Below, piece by piece: positions 43,155 to 52,845 of a stretch of DNA of 64,000 bases. A model generated the notes under the pieces. It searched no databases and was not told the origin of the DNA. It saw only the letters and a list, made by a program, of their open reading frames with translations. This DNA comes from an uncultured Pseudomonadota bacterium. GTDB lineage: Bacteria > Pseudomonadota > Alphaproteobacteria > Rs-D84. Position numbers and translations under genes: made by a program. Every line of letters starts with the position of its first letter. The stretch's first letter is position 1. Where the stretch lies: positions 91,023-155,022 of the forward strand of contig CACYHO010000002.1 of assembly GCA_902774285.1 (NCBI GenBank), read 5' to 3'.

Positions 43155-46013
43155 TTATTTGCTTTTCTTTGGTTTGTCCAGATACTTTTTAAGATACTTA
43201 CCTGTCAAAGATTCCGTATTTGCTGCGACATCTTCCGGGGTTCCGACCGCCACAACACGACCACCACCGGCACCACCATTTGGTCCCAAATCTATAACCC
43301 AATCAGCTGTTTTGATAACTTCCAAATTATGTTCAATAACAATAACTGTGTTACCCTGGTCTACCAATTCATGCAACACGGACAACAGCGATTTAATATC
43401 TTCGAAATGAAGTCCCGTTGTTGGTTCATCCAAAATGTATATTGTTTGTCCAGTGCTGCGCGCCGCCAATTCTTTTGACAATTTTATACGCTGGGCTTCA
43501 CCACCAGATAAATCAAGTGAACTTTGACCCAATTTAATATAATCAAGCCCCACGCGTTTTAATAATTCCAATTTACGCGCAATTTGTGGGACATTTATAA
43601 AGAATCTGTATGCTTCTTCGACCGTCATATTCAATACATCAGCGATAGATTTACCTTTGTATTTAACAGCCAAAGTTTCATCGTTATATCTTTGTCCATG
43701 GCATTTGTCACATTCAACATAAATGTCAGCCAAGAAATTCATTTCTATCTTGATTTGCCCATCACCCTGACATGCTTCACAACGGCCACCTTTGACATTA
43801 AATGAAAAACGCCCAGCATCATATCCACGTGTTTTTGCTTCTGGCAAATTGGCAAAAAAATCACGAATATTGTTAAACACACCAACATAAGTCGCAGGAT
43901 TACTGCGTGGACTGCGCCCGATTGGCGATTGGTCTATGTCAACAACTTTGTCGATGTTTTCCATACCACGAATTATGTCATGGGCGCCAGTTTCCATTTT
44001 GGAATTATAAAGTGCACGCATAATTGCCGGATACAAAGTTGTTAATAACAAAGAAGATTTTCCAGACCCTGAAACACCTGTTAATGCAATAAATTTACCC
44101 AATGGGAAATCAACCGTCACATTTTTAAGATTGTTGGCACGCGCGCCCTCTATTCTTATAACCTTGCCATTACCGGTTCTGCGTTTTTTTGGAACTTCGA
44201 TTTTTCGCTTTCCAGACAAGTATTGCCCTGTCAAAGAATCAGGATTTTTTATAACCTGATCTGGTGTTCCTTGGGCGATTACATTACCACCGTTTATACC
44301 GGCACCGCGACCAATATCAACCAAATAATCTGCGGCACGCATCATATCTTCGTCATGTTCAACAACGATAACAGAATTATCTTTGTCGCGAAGCATTTTC
44401 AATGTATCAATCAATTTATCATTATCACTTTGATGCAAACCAATTGATGGTTCGTCTAAAACATATAAAACCCCAGATAAACCACTGCCGATTTGGGATG
44501 CCAATCTTATACGTTGCGCTTCGCCCCCAGATAATGTTCCCGCCATACGCGCCATAGTCAAATACCCCAAACCAACATTTTGCAAGAAATATAAACGTGA
44601 TGTTATTTCGCGCAAGACCATGGATGCAATTTCGTTTTCTTTTTGTGTTAAATGATTTGGCAAATCTTGGAACCAGCGCAAAGAATCATCAACCGACATT
44701 TCACAAACATCCATAATGTCACAATTATTTATTTTGATACAAAGTGCCTGAATATTTAACCTTTTTCCATGACATACAGGACATGGTTTTTCAGATTGAT
44801 ATTTTGATAATTCTGTTTTTGTGGCTTCAGAATCAGATTCGCGTAATCTGCGTTCCAGGTTTGGAATTACGCCTTCGTAAGGTTTTTCATATATATAACC
44901 GTTCCAATTTATTTTTATTGGATCATCGCCAGTCCCATATAAAATAATTTCTTTATCTTTGTCAGACAATGTATGCCATGGTTTTGATAATGGAATTTTA
45001 TATTTTTTGTGCAACGCATCCATGACATTTTCATATTGGCTTAACATACCACCACGTGACCAAGGCGCAATTGCGCCACCCAATATAGATTTTGATGGAT
45101 CTGGCACCACCAAATCTGGTGATATGTTTAATTGCACGCCCAAACCATCGCAGGCACTGCACGCCCCTATTGGCGCATTAAAAGAAAATAATCTTGGTTC
45201 TATTTTTGGAACTGTAAAACCACTGACCGGGCAAGCATATTCTTGCGAATACAAAGAATCTTCATTTGTATCAAGACGGTGAACAATAACCGCACCAGGA
45301 ACCAAACGCAATGATGCTTCGAACGAAGAATAAAGTCGTGATTTAAATTCATCAAATTCGTCACCAACCAAATCTGTATCTGGCATGGCAACACGGTCTA
45401 TTATGACCATTATATTGTGTTTTTTGTTTTTATCCAACGGTGGCACAGATGACAAATCATACAATGTTCCATCAACTATCGCACGTTGATAGCCCTGCTT
45501 TATCAAAAAAGCGATTTCTTTTTTATATTCGCCTTTGCGGTCACGAACCATAGGCGCCATTATATAGAACTTTACACCATGCGGAATTTTCAGTGTCCAT
45601 TCAACCATTTCCGCAATTGTTTGTGATTTAATTGGTAACCCCGTCACCGGTGAATACGGAATACCAATACGCGCCCAAAGAAGGCGCAAATAATCATATA
45701 TTTCCGTCACTGTTCCAACGGTAGAACGCGGATTTCGCGAAGTGGTTTTTTGTTCAATAGAAATTGCCGGTGACAAACCTTCAATTAAATCAACATCCGG
45801 CTTTTTCTGCATATCCAAAAACTGACGCGCATAGGAAGATAAAGATTCAACATATCTGCGTTGACCTTCGGCATAAATAGTATTAAAAGCCAATGAAGAT
45901 TTACCCGAACCAGATACGCCAGTCAATACCACCAATTTATTTTTTGGCAGGTCCAAATCAATATTCTTAAGATTATTTTCGCGTGCACCGCGAATTTTTA
46001 TACTTCCGCTCAT
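43155..46013 (-). CDS. uvrA: UvrABC excision nuclease subunit A
   Basis: UvrA is the damage-recognition ATPase of nucleotide excision repair. The 952-residue protein is full length with two ABC modules: Walker [15 protein letters not shown] near residue 33 and [14 protein letters not shown] near 640. Signatures are [16 protein letters not shown] and [15 protein letters not shown]. Zinc modules are [16 protein letters not shown] and CEACQGDG...CDKCHGQR. No Shine-Dalgarno is present; TTGATT, a 16-nt spacer and TATATA end 6 nt before ATG, suggesting a leaderless mRNA. Confidence 0.97.
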   Translation of the reverse strand: MSGSIKIRGARENNLKNIDLDLPKNKLVVLTGVSGSGKSSLAFNTIYAEGQRRYVESLSSYARQFLDMQKKPDVDLIEGLSPAISIEQKTTSRNPRSTVGTVTEIYDYLRLLWARIGIPYSPVTGLPIKSQTIAEMVEWTLKIPHGVKFYIMAPMVRDRKGEYKKEIAFLIKQGYQRAIVDGTLYDLSSVPPLDKNKKHNIMVIIDRVAMPDTDLVGDEFDEFKSRLYSSFEASLRLVPGAVIVHRLDTNEDSLYSQEYACPVSGFTVPKIEPRLFSFNAPIGACSACDGLGVQLNISPDLVVPDPSKSILGGAIAPWSRGGMLSQYENVMDALHKKYKIPLSKPWHTLSDKDKEIILYGTGDDPIKINWNGYIYEKPYEGVIPNLERRLRESDSEATKTELSKYQSEKPCPVCHGKRLNIQALCIKINNCDIMDVCEMSVDDSLRWFQDLPNHLTQKENEIASMVLREITSRLYFLQNVGLGYLTMARMAGTLSGGEAQRIRLASQIGSGLSGVLYVLDEPSIGLHQSDNDKLIDTLKMLRDKDNSVIVVEHDEDMMRAADYLVDIGRGAGINGGNVIAQGTPDQVIKNPDSLTGQYLSGKRKIEVPKKRRTGNGKVIRIEGARANNLKNVTVDFPLGKFIALTGVSGSGKSSLLLTTLYPAIMRALYNSKMETGAHDIIRGMENIDKVVDIDQSPIGRSPRSNPATYVGVFNNIRDFFANLPEAKTRGYDAGRFSFNVKGGRCEACQGDGQIKIEMNFLADIYVECDKCHGQRYNDETLAVKYKGKSIADVLNMTVEEAYRFFINVPQIARKLELLKRVGLDYIKLGQSSLDLSGGEAQRIKLSKELAARSTGQTIYILDEPTTGLHFEDIKSLLSVLHELVDQGNTVIVIEHNLEVIKTADWVIDLGPNGGAGGGRVVAVGTPEDVAANTESLTGKYLKKYLDKPKKSK

Positions 46014-46066
46014 AGTGAATATATAGTTGTTAAACGCAAAAAATCAATAGATTGCTGATAATAAAA

Positions 46067-46924
46067 CTAGTCAGCAAAACCAACAGACTTCAACGCATCT
46101 GGTGCCATTGAAATTCCTGTTTTTCTGGTGTTCGCTGGTCCAAGTTTTTTCAACAATTGTCCATCAACCCAAACGTCTATTGCACCAACATTACCAAATG
46201 TTGCCTTTAATTTATCTGATGCCGGCAAATAATATACATCTCCTGGTATCAACACGCGTGAAAAAACACTGTTTCCACGTGCATCTTCTATCTTTACCCA
46301 AGATTCTTTTTCAGCCTGTAATACAACACGTGATTCCTTGCGATTTTTCGTATCAAATTTTTCATGTATTGGATATCTGAAATCTGGTTCTTTGACTGTG
46401 GCAACAACTTCCACCGTTTCTGTTGCATTTGTATCGACCACTGGTTCAGATTTTCCACCAAAAATCAACAACGACAAAATGATGACAAATATCAATGCGG
46501 CAAAGCCTGAAGCAAACCAAATCCAATGTTTTTTCACATAATTAATAGATGTTTTAAACCATTTGAATATCGCTTCTTTATCAATTTTTATTGGTTGTTT
46601 TTGAGCATCAACAACAGGTTCTTCGTCTTCTTCTGACTCTTCTTTGATTATTCCCAATTCTTTTTTCAATTTAAGAATAACTTCATCAGGATCCAACCCC
46701 AATTCAACAGCATAACTGCGTGCAAAACCCAAAATATAAACATCTTCTGGAATAACGCGATAATTACCTTCTTCCAACGCAGTCAAGAATTCTTCTTTGA
46801 TGCAAAGTAATTTAGCGATTGTGGAAATTTCACGTTTTCTGCGTCCTGTTGTACGTGCATTTTTCAACATTTCGCCTGCTGTCATATCTAACATTGGCGC
46901 AATCATTTCTTGTTGTTCATTCAT
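46067..46924 (-). CDS. rodZ: RodZ-like protein (HTH, membrane helix, DUF4115)
   Basis: RodZ links the MreB cytoskeleton to the cell wall machinery. This 285-residue protein has a cytoplasmic helix-turn-helix domain (about 12-85, including CIKEEFLTALEEGNY and PEDVYILGFARSYA), one membrane helix (about 132-152) and a periplasmic beta domain with SWVKIEDARGNSVFSRVLIPGD typical of DUF4115. GGGG precedes ATG. mreB is not in the window. Confidence 0.85.
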   Translation of the reverse strand: MNEQQEMIAPMLDMTAGEMLKNARTTGRRKREISTIAKLLCIKEEFLTALEEGNYRVIPEDVYILGFARSYAVELGLDPDEVILKLKKELGIIKEESEEDEEPVVDAQKQPIKIDKEAIFKWFKTSINYVKKHWIWFASGFAALIFVIILSLLIFGGKSEPVVDTNATETVEVVATVKEPDFRYPIHEKFDTKNRKESRVVLQAEKESWVKIEDARGNSVFSRVLIPGDVYYLPASDKLKATFGNVGAIDVWVDGQLLKKLGPANTRKTGISMAPDALKSVGFAD

Positions 46925-46975
46925 GTTTTATCCCCTTGATGTCCCTATGTTATGCCAGAAATTGTCAGATGTCAA

Positions 46976-47887
46976 TTACAGTCCCCAAAAATCTTTTATT
47001 ATTTTTTTCAATTCCGTTGCGTCTGTTATTTGATTAACAGTTATGCGGAATTGTGCAGAATTGGGCATTCCAGCAGAATACCATGCAGCATGTTTTCGAA
47101 ACATTGGCACCCCCGCCCTTTCACCATAATAATCAATTATCAAATCCAAATGTTCCAATGCTACGGAACCAATATTTTCAGGTTTTTGACAAGTGCCACA
47201 AATTTCACCAATAATCCATGGTTGGCCCAACATGGCGCGCCCTATCATCGCACCATCATAGCCAAGTTTTTGCACACGCTCTATATCTTCAATTGTTTTC
47301 AAATCGCCGTTTGCAATAATCGGTATCGGCAAAACAGGTTTTGGTGGCAAAATGGAATTTCCAGAATACCCTTGCGCCCTGGTTCGACCATGTAATGTCA
47401 CAAAAGAAGCCCCAGAAAGCGCGGCAACGCGTACCAAATCTTGCCAATCTTTATGAGCATCATCCCACCCCAAGCGTGTTTTAACAGAAACTGGTATCTT
47501 AACAGATTTTACACAACTTTCTATTATACGCCCTGCCAATGCATGATCGCGCATTAAAAATGCACCAGCACCCGCACGTGTTGCGACTTTTGGTACAGGA
47601 CAACCCATATTTATATCAATCCATTTTGCACCAGCATCTTGCAAAATTTTGGCGGCTTCACCCATCAAAGCAGGATCCGCACCAAAAATTTGTGCACCAA
47701 TATTGCCTTCATCACTATAATCGTCAAAATTACGAATACAGTTTTTATGTCCGCCAACCAAAGAATGACAAGATATCATTTCTGTCACCATAGAAACATC
47801 TGGCGCGAAACCACACAAAATCTTTCGGAATGGTTTATCTGTTATTCCAGCAAGTGGCGCAGTAAAAATTTGATTATTACTAAACAT
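46976..47887 (-). CDS. dus: tRNA-dihydrouridine synthase (DusB-like)
   Basis: Dus enzymes reduce uridines in tRNA D-loops with FMN. The 303-residue product from MFSNNQIFTAPLAGITDKP has the FMN and catalytic motifs VTEMISCHSL, IDINMGCPVPKV (catalytic Cys) and FVTLHGRTRAQGY, plus the IIANGDLKT and AMIGRAMLGQPWI phosphate-binding blocks. There is no Shine-Dalgarno, and its -10 ends 7 nt before ATG. The promoter is shared back-to-back with the gene at 47907. Upstream in-frame codons to 47986 overlap that gene and are rejected. Confidence 0.92.
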   Translation of the reverse strand: MFSNNQIFTAPLAGITDKPFRKILCGFAPDVSMVTEMISCHSLVGGHKNCIRNFDDYSDEGNIGAQIFGADPALMGEAAKILQDAGAKWIDINMGCPVPKVATRAGAGAFLMRDHALAGRIIESCVKSVKIPVSVKTRLGWDDAHKDWQDLVRVAALSGASFVTLHGRTRAQGYSGNSILPPKPVLPIPIIANGDLKTIEDIERVQKLGYDGAMIGRAMLGQPWIIGEICGTCQKPENIGSVALEHLDLIIDYYGERAGVPMFRKHAAWYSAGMPNSAQFRITVNQITDATELKKIIKDFWGL

Positions 47888-47923
47888 TTGTGATATAATA
47901 GACGACATGAAGGAAAAAATCAA
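47870..47923. promoter_or_regulatory. overlapping divergent promoters sharing one -10, dus and ftsB-like gene
   Basis: Plus: TTGATT (47870-47875), 18 nt, TATAAT (47894-47899), 7 nt, ATG. Minus: TTGATT (47918-47923), 17 nt, TATTAT (47895-47900), 7 nt, ATG. The two -10 boxes overlap by five bases, so both genes should start transcription at or next to their start codons and compete for polymerase. Confidence 0.7.
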
Positions 47924-48239
47924 AAATTTCTTTGAATTCTTAAAAAGCGCTTGGACCGAAAGTTCTCGCGGCAAGATTGGTATCATTTTGATGATACTTT
48001 CTTTGTTCTTTTTTGTGCGTTTATTTTATGGAACGCGCAATATTCAAAGTTTTGTTATAAACGCATGGAATCTGAACCATGAACGTGCTGAATTAGCGGT
48101 GGCGCAGAAAAAATTAAAACAAATTCAAAATCATATTTATTTGTTGCAACACCCGAATTCTTCATCTGATTATATCGAAGAATTGGGGTTGCAAACATTG
48201 AATTTGGGCGACAGCGATTTCAAAGAATTAAAATATTAA
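47907..48239 (+). CDS. FtsB/DivIC-like septum protein
   Basis: The 110-residue protein has an N-terminal cytoplasmic stretch, one membrane helix (about 24-41, GIILMILSLFFFVRLFYG), a short coiled coil (about 57-85, AVAQKKLKQIQNHIYLL) and a small end domain. This is the layout of FtsB/DivIC, which link early and late division proteins. No Shine-Dalgarno is present; the start is set by a promoter 7 nt away. Its stop overlaps the convergent tspO stop by three bases. Confidence 0.7.
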   Translation: MKEKIKNFFEFLKSAWTESSRGKIGIILMILSLFFFVRLFYGTRNIQSFVINAWNLNHERAELAVAQKKLKQIQNHIYLLQHPNSSSDYIEELGLQTLNLGDSDFKELKY

Positions 48240-48718
48240 TTCAAATATAGAATCATCCCGTTTAAATAAAAAGCAAACATTAACCATATTATATATGGAA
48301 CTACCAACCAGAACGACAAATGGCTAATTCTGAAGAATGCACGTGCCATAAATATAGCCGTGATAAGTAGTGCAGTTAATATTACAAGTGCAACTTCTGG
48401 TAATTGTGCCCCAAAGAACGCAAAAGACCATAAAAAGTTAAAAACTATATTTATCGCAAATAAAATATATGCAGTTGTTTTATCATATCTGTTGTTTGTA
48501 TTTGTTTTTTGCATGATAAAAAATAATGCCATACCAATTAAAAAATATAAAACTGTCCAAACAGCCGAAAACACCCACCCTTCTGGTGTAAGCACAGAAT
48601 GATTTAGTGTGTTGTACCATGCGTTTTGACCAGTGCTGATTGGTGCAAAAAACAAACCAAGCAAACCAGGTAAAAACGATAAAAACATTGCAAATAAAAA
48701 TTTTAAAAATGTTATCAT
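48236..48718 (-). CDS. tspO: TspO/MBR family protein
   Basis: TspO proteins are five-helix membrane proteins that bind porphyrins and regulate stress responses in Alphaproteobacteria. This 160-residue protein has five hydrophobic helices and the family residues in FLPGLLGLFFAP, WYNTLNHSVLTPEGWVFSAV, WTVLYFLIGMALF and NFLWSFAFFG. AAAGGAG lies 7 nt before ATG. It is convergent with the FtsB-like gene. Confidence 0.88.
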   Translation of the reverse strand: MITFLKFLFAMFLSFLPGLLGLFFAPISTGQNAWYNTLNHSVLTPEGWVFSAVWTVLYFLIGMALFFIMQKTNTNNRYDKTTAYILFAINIVFNFLWSFAFFGAQLPEVALVILTALLITAIFMARAFFRISHLSFWLVVPYIIWLMFAFYLNGMILYLN

Positions 48719-48808
48719 TGTAATCTCCTTTGGTTATCAAAATTATAACATCATCATATAAAACAAACCTATTGGAAAGATTTCTTAGGAAAACAGCAGA
48801 AAATATGA

Positions 48809-48892
48809 TATAATATATGAAAGTTGAAAAAATCGTGGCATGCGGTTATTTCACACTTGTCTAAAAAAAACCGTCAAACGACGGTTTTTTTA
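48809..48892 (+). ncRNA. candidate small RNA, about 70 nt
   Basis: An extended -10 (TGATATAAT, 48809-48814 for TATAAT) predicts a start near 48821. A strong terminator (ACCGTC/GACGGT, T7) ends at about 48891. Between them is no plausible gene. The terminator also overlaps the comM stop on the other strand, so it may exist mainly for comM. Confidence 0.3.
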
Positions 48893-50413
48893 GTGTTTAA
48901 CCCCATATTTTCCGCGGTTTATCGGACGATAAGATAAAGCTTCTGCCAAATCAGATATATTTATATTATCATCGCCACGCAAATCGGCAATCGTTCGTGC
49001 GATTCGTTTTATACGATTATAACCACGTGCAGACATTCCCATTTTTTCCGCCGCAGTGTTCAAAAAGTTTGTTAATTCATCACTTAACACAACATATTTA
49101 TCCATATCGCCGCCATCCAACAGCGCGTTAACATAACCCTGACGCACAATCTGACGATTACGTGCAGCAACAACACGTTCACGAATTTGCGCACTGGTTT
49201 CAACAGGAACATTATTTGTATTATTCATTTCCCATGGATTAACAGCATCAACATCAACATGCAAATCTATTCTGTCCAATAATGGGCCAGATATTTTATT
49301 TTGGTATGCTTCTGCGCATCTTGGCGCACGCGAACAAGACAAAGCCGCGTTTCCCAAATGCCCACATGGACACGGATTCATCGCGGCAATCAATTGAAAA
49401 TGCGCAGGATATGTCGCGTTTCTTTTTGCACGCGATATAACAATCTTTCCTGATTCCATTGGCTGACGCAAAATTTCCAAAGTTGCGCGATTAAATTCTG
49501 GTAATTCATCAAGAAACAAAACACCATTATGTGCCAAAGATATTTCACCAGGACGCGCATCAGAACCACCACCCGCCAAAGCAACTGCACTGGCCGTGTG
49601 ATGAACACTGCGAAACGGACGATTAGATACCAAAGATTGATTGTCCAATTTTCCAGCAATAGAATAAATTATAGATGTTTCTAAAATTTCATTCGCTGTC
49701 ATTTCTGGCATTATCGTTGGCAAACGCGAAGCCAACATTGTTTTACCAGATCCCGGGGGACCAATCATCAACATTGCGTGTCCACCAGCTGCGGCAATTT
49801 CCAGCGCACGCTTTGCAGATTCTTGACCATGCACTTCTGATAAATCGCCAATTTTTTCACTTTCATTTATTGGTGTTGCCATTGGTGGCAATGGTAAAAT
49901 TTGCGCACCTTTGAAATGATTTATTAAATCCAGAACATGATTTGGCGCAAGTATATTTGTGTGGCCTGCCCAACGCGCTTCTGACCCCTGACAGCCCGGA
50001 CAAATGATACCCATATTGTTATGATTGGCCCAAACACTGGCCGCCAAAACACCACTGGTTCTGACAATAACACCATCAAGACCTATTTCTCCAATAATCA
50101 CATATTTAGAAATTTCATCTTCTGGTAATACGCCCATAGCACATAATATTCCGCACAAAATTGGCAAATCAAAATGTGAACCACTTTTTTCAATATCAGC
50201 CGGCGATAAATTGACAGTTAGTTTTTTCGCAGGCAAAGATAAATTCAATGCGGACAAAGCATTACGAATTCTTTCCGCAGATTCTTTAACGGCACGATCG
50301 GCCAAACCGATGATATTAAATTCTGGTTTTGCAAAACCCGCAGACAATTGAATTTGAACATCTATCTTTGTGATGTCCATACCATTAAAAATTATTGAAC
50401 TTAAATTTATCAT
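48890..50413 (-). CDS. comM: YifB/ComM-type AAA+ ATPase (Mg-chelatase-like)
   Basis: ComM is a hexameric helicase that promotes branch migration during natural transformation. The 507-residue protein has the N-terminal Lon-like domain (AGFAKPEFNIIGLADRAVKESAERIR; VNLSPADIEKSGSHFDLP), Walker A MIGPPGSGKTMLASRL, Walker B GVLFLDELPEF and MNPCPCGHLG...CSRAPRCAE. No Shine-Dalgarno is seen; TTGAAA (50443-50448), 17 nt and TAATAT (50420-50425) end 6 nt before ATG, implying a leaderless mRNA. Confidence 0.93.
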   Translation of the reverse strand: MINLSSIIFNGMDITKIDVQIQLSAGFAKPEFNIIGLADRAVKESAERIRNALSALNLSLPAKKLTVNLSPADIEKSGSHFDLPILCGILCAMGVLPEDEISKYVIIGEIGLDGVIVRTSGVLAASVWANHNNMGIICPGCQGSEARWAGHTNILAPNHVLDLINHFKGAQILPLPPMATPINESEKIGDLSEVHGQESAKRALEIAAAGGHAMLMIGPPGSGKTMLASRLPTIMPEMTANEILETSIIYSIAGKLDNQSLVSNRPFRSVHHTASAVALAGGGSDARPGEISLAHNGVLFLDELPEFNRATLEILRQPMESGKIVISRAKRNATYPAHFQLIAAMNPCPCGHLGNAALSCSRAPRCAEAYQNKISGPLLDRIDLHVDVDAVNPWEMNNTNNVPVETSAQIRERVVAARNRQIVRQGYVNALLDGGDMDKYVVLSDELTNFLNTAAEKMGMSARGYNRIKRIARTIADLRGDDNINISDLAEALSYRPINRGKYGVKH

Positions 50414-50419
50414 ACGGAC

Positions 50420-50448
50420 ATATTAAAACTTGCGCTGGCGCTTTTCAA
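50420..50448 (-). promoter_or_regulatory. comM promoter, leaderless spacing
   Basis: TTGAAA, exactly 17 nt, TAATAT, then 6 nt to ATG on the minus strand. Confidence 0.6.
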
Positions 50449-50484
50449 GGTATAAAATGGCTTTGATAAAAAAAGGAAAAAAGA

Positions 50485-51369
50485 ATGCCAGCAAAAAATC
50501 ACAATGCCGCACGTGAATGGTTTGACACGATATTTTACGGTGGGCTTATTGCTATTATATTTCGCAGTTTGTTATTGGAACCATTTAATATTCCATCTGG
50601 ATCAATGATACCATCACTTCATGTTGGGGATCATATATTTGTTCAAAAATGGAATTATGGGTATTCACGTTATTCGTTTCCATTTGGTTCTTGGAATTTA
50701 TGGAATGGTCGTTTTTGGGCAAAACACGAACCAAAAGCTGGCGACATTATTGTTTTCCGCAAACCAGATGCCAATGTTGAATATGTAAAAAGATTGATTG
50801 GTGTTCCGGGCGATACAATTCAAATGAAAGATGGACGTTTATATATCAACGGCAAAATGGTTGAAAGAAAAAATCCACGTCCATATATAATTGCTAATTT
50901 ACCAAAATCTATGCGCAGTGTCGGCTATTACAAAGACACTATGTCTATCAAGGGTAACAAAATTTGGATAGATAATAAGCCTGCACCATTTAATTACACA
51001 ATTGAATATAAATCTGACAGAATATGTCAAATGTCGCCATATGAATGCGGTGTATTTAACGCAACTGAATATACCGAAGTTTTACCAAACGGCGTTGAAC
51101 ACAGCATTATCGAAATGACTGACACCGCACCATTGGATAACACAGAAATATTCACTGTCCCAGAAAAACATTTATTCTTTATGGGCGATAATCGCGACAA
51201 CAGCGCTGATTCACGCACACCTGCGGTATCATATGTTTCACGCGACAATGTATTGGGACGCGTATGGTTTGTATGGTATTCACATAATTATTATTCACCA
51301 ATGTTTGCGGTATGGAATTGGGGCAACAAAATCCGTTGGGACAGAATTGGCATGGGGAAAAGACAATGA
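50485..51369 (+). CDS. lepB: signal peptidase I
   Basis: LepB removes signal peptides from exported proteins at the inner membrane. The 294-residue protein has one N-terminal helix, the catalytic serine in IPSGSMIPSLHVGD, the catalytic lysine in VEYVKRLIGVPGDTI and the closing MGDNRDNSADSR motif. A middle insertion contains two cysteines (ICQMSPYECG). AAAAAAGGA precedes ATG. Its stop overlaps the rnc ATG (ATGA), the normal alphaproteobacterial lepB-rnc pairing. Confidence 0.96.
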   Translation: MPAKNHNAAREWFDTIFYGGLIAIIFRSLLLEPFNIPSGSMIPSLHVGDHIFVQKWNYGYSRYSFPFGSWNLWNGRFWAKHEPKAGDIIVFRKPDANVEYVKRLIGVPGDTIQMKDGRLYINGKMVERKNPRPYIIANLPKSMRSVGYYKDTMSIKGNKIWIDNKPAPFNYTIEYKSDRICQMSPYECGVFNATEYTEVLPNGVEHSIIEMTDTAPLDNTEIFTVPEKHLFFMGDNRDNSADSRTPAVSYVSRDNVLGRVWFVWYSHNYYSPMFAVWNWGNKIRWDRIGMGKRQ

Positions 51370-51995
51370 AATTAAATTATGAATTTAAAAATATAGAATT
51401 ATTAAATTTGGCCCTTACCCAAAGTGGTATTGATTCAAAACATAATAATGAAAGACTGGAATTTATTGGTGATCGTGTTCTGGGATTGTCTGTTGCGGCA
51501 ATGTTATATGAAATGTATCCAGATGAACCAGAAGGTAACTTGGCGCGCCGCCATGCATTCTTGGTATCCACAGATACACTGGCACGCGTTGCTGTTGATA
51601 TTGAATTGGAAAAACACTTGCGTCATGGCCATATGACCGGCGGGAAAACAAACCATATTCTTGCAAATGCAATGGAAGCTATTTTGGGTGCAATATTTCT
51701 TGATTCTGGGTTTGAAATTGCGCGTGAAATAATAACAGATATATGGCACGATTTGGCTTCTGCCGAAATAGTTGCACCAAAAGATGCAAAAACCACATTG
51801 CAAGAATTTGTTCAGAAAAACGGTCATGGCGATTTGCCAATATATGAATACAACGAACCAACCGGCGCATCACACAATCCTGAATTTACTGTGACAGTAA
51901 CGGCATTGGGAAAATCTGCGATTGGGGTTGGCGCGTCCAAAAAATTGGCCAGTTTAGATGCCGCAGAAAAATTATTAAAAGTCCTTGCAATTTAA
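51366..51995 (+). CDS. rnc: ribonuclease III
   Basis: RNase III cleaves double-stranded RNA, including rRNA precursors. The 209-residue protein from ATG 51366 has the signature HNNERLEFIGDRVLGL, the second metal site in NAMEAILGAIFLDSGF, and a C-terminal double-stranded RNA-binding domain (KTTLQEFVQKNGHGDLPIY, ending SKKLASLDAAEKLLK). It is coupled to lepB by a 4-nt overlap. era, which usually follows, is replaced by secG. Confidence 0.96.
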   Translation: MKLNYEFKNIELLNLALTQSGIDSKHNNERLEFIGDRVLGLSVAAMLYEMYPDEPEGNLARRHAFLVSTDTLARVAVDIELEKHLRHGHMTGGKTNHILANAMEAILGAIFLDSGFEIAREIITDIWHDLASAEIVAPKDAKTTLQEFVQKNGHGDLPIYEYNEPTGASHNPEFTVTVTALGKSAIGVGASKKLASLDAAEKLLKVLAI

Positions 51996-52037
51996 GGGGC
52001 CGATTATTACAATCTTTAAAAACCAAAGGAAAAAGAT

Positions 52038-52421
52038 ATGTTTTCAATTTTATTAATTTTATTAGTTATTGTCGCAGTTTTAATGACTGGTTTGATCTTG
52101 TTACAAAAATCAGAAGGTTCTGGAATGTCTGGATCATCTGCTGCATCTATGTTTGGTGGTGTATTAACAGGATCAGCAGCAGGGAACTTTTTAACAAAAA
52201 CAACTGCGATTTTGGCGACTGTATTTTTCGTTCTTTGCGCCCTGCTTTCATTGGTTGTTGCAAAGACAGATATTGCGGGCACACATCAATCTGGATTGCG
52301 TAATGAATTGACGGCCGAAGAAAAAGCGGCCCAACCATTACAAACACCAATCGCAACAGAATCTGAACCGGCCAGTGTTGAAACAAAAGAACCTGCAAAA
52401 ACAGATTCCAAGAAAAAATAA
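52038..52421 (+). CDS. secG: protein-export membrane protein SecG
   Basis: SecG is the small accessory subunit of the SecYEG translocon. The 127-residue protein has two membrane helices (about 2-22 and 52-73) around the family loop LLQKSEGSGMSG...GGVLTGSAAGNFLTK. A Glu/Pro/Lys tail follows. AAAGGAAA precedes ATG. It is 42 nt behind rnc and ends with a terminator. Confidence 0.93.
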   Translation: MFSILLILLVIVAVLMTGLILLQKSEGSGMSGSSAASMFGGVLTGSAAGNFLTKTTAILATVFFVLCALLSLVVAKTDIAGTHQSGLRNELTAEEKAAQPLQTPIATESEPASVETKEPAKTDSKKK

Positions 52422-52436
52422 TTCATTTGTAATTTA

Positions 52437-52468
52437 AAAACACCGCCCGTTTGGGCGGTTGTTTTTTA
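52437..52468 (+). terminator. terminator after secG
   Basis: ACCGCCC / GGGCGGT with GTTT loop and T-run. Confidence 0.88.
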
Positions 52469-52478
52469 TTGGTTACTA

Positions 52479-52736
52479 TTATTTCTTTTTAGATTTTGCT
52501 GATTTTTTAGCAGGCGCTTTTTTTGCGACTGGTTTAGAAGCAGCAGGCATCTTTTTATATTCTGCATATAACAATGCAATGCATACATAGACTACCAATG
52601 CAGAAATTGCAGTGAATATGCCAGCAATCAAATCACCACCAGCAAAATACATAAACAAAATCAAACCAAACACCAAAATTACAGTATATGCAATGTTGGC
52701 TGCAAATAATTTACCCAATTTTTCAAAGAATTTCAT
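52479..52736 (-). CDS. small two-helix membrane protein with basic tail, 85 aa
   Basis: Two hydrophobic helices (about 13-33 and 36-58) are followed by a Lys/Ala/Pro tail (SKPVAKKAPAKKSAKSKKK) of the same composition as the GcrA linker. AAAGGGGGAA precedes ATG. No family is recognised. The basic tail in the cytoplasm could bind DNA, RNA or acidic lipids, which is inference. Confidence 0.7.
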   Translation of the reverse strand: MKFFEKLGKLFAANIAYTVILVFGLILFMYFAGGDLIAGIFTAISALVVYVCIALLYAEYKKMPAASKPVAKKAPAKKSAKSKKK

Positions 52737-52845
52737 TATTTCCCCCTTTTGTTCATCTTTAATTATAACATAAAAAAATAATCTGTGAATAAAAAAAGTG
52801 TCGCAAATAAATTCGCGACACTGTAAGCAACAACAAAGAAGTCTT

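Noticed and set aside
44744-45282. Plus-strand frames opposite uvrA (67-107 aa)
   Set aside because: They are antisense shadows without ribosome-binding sites over a well-conserved gene.
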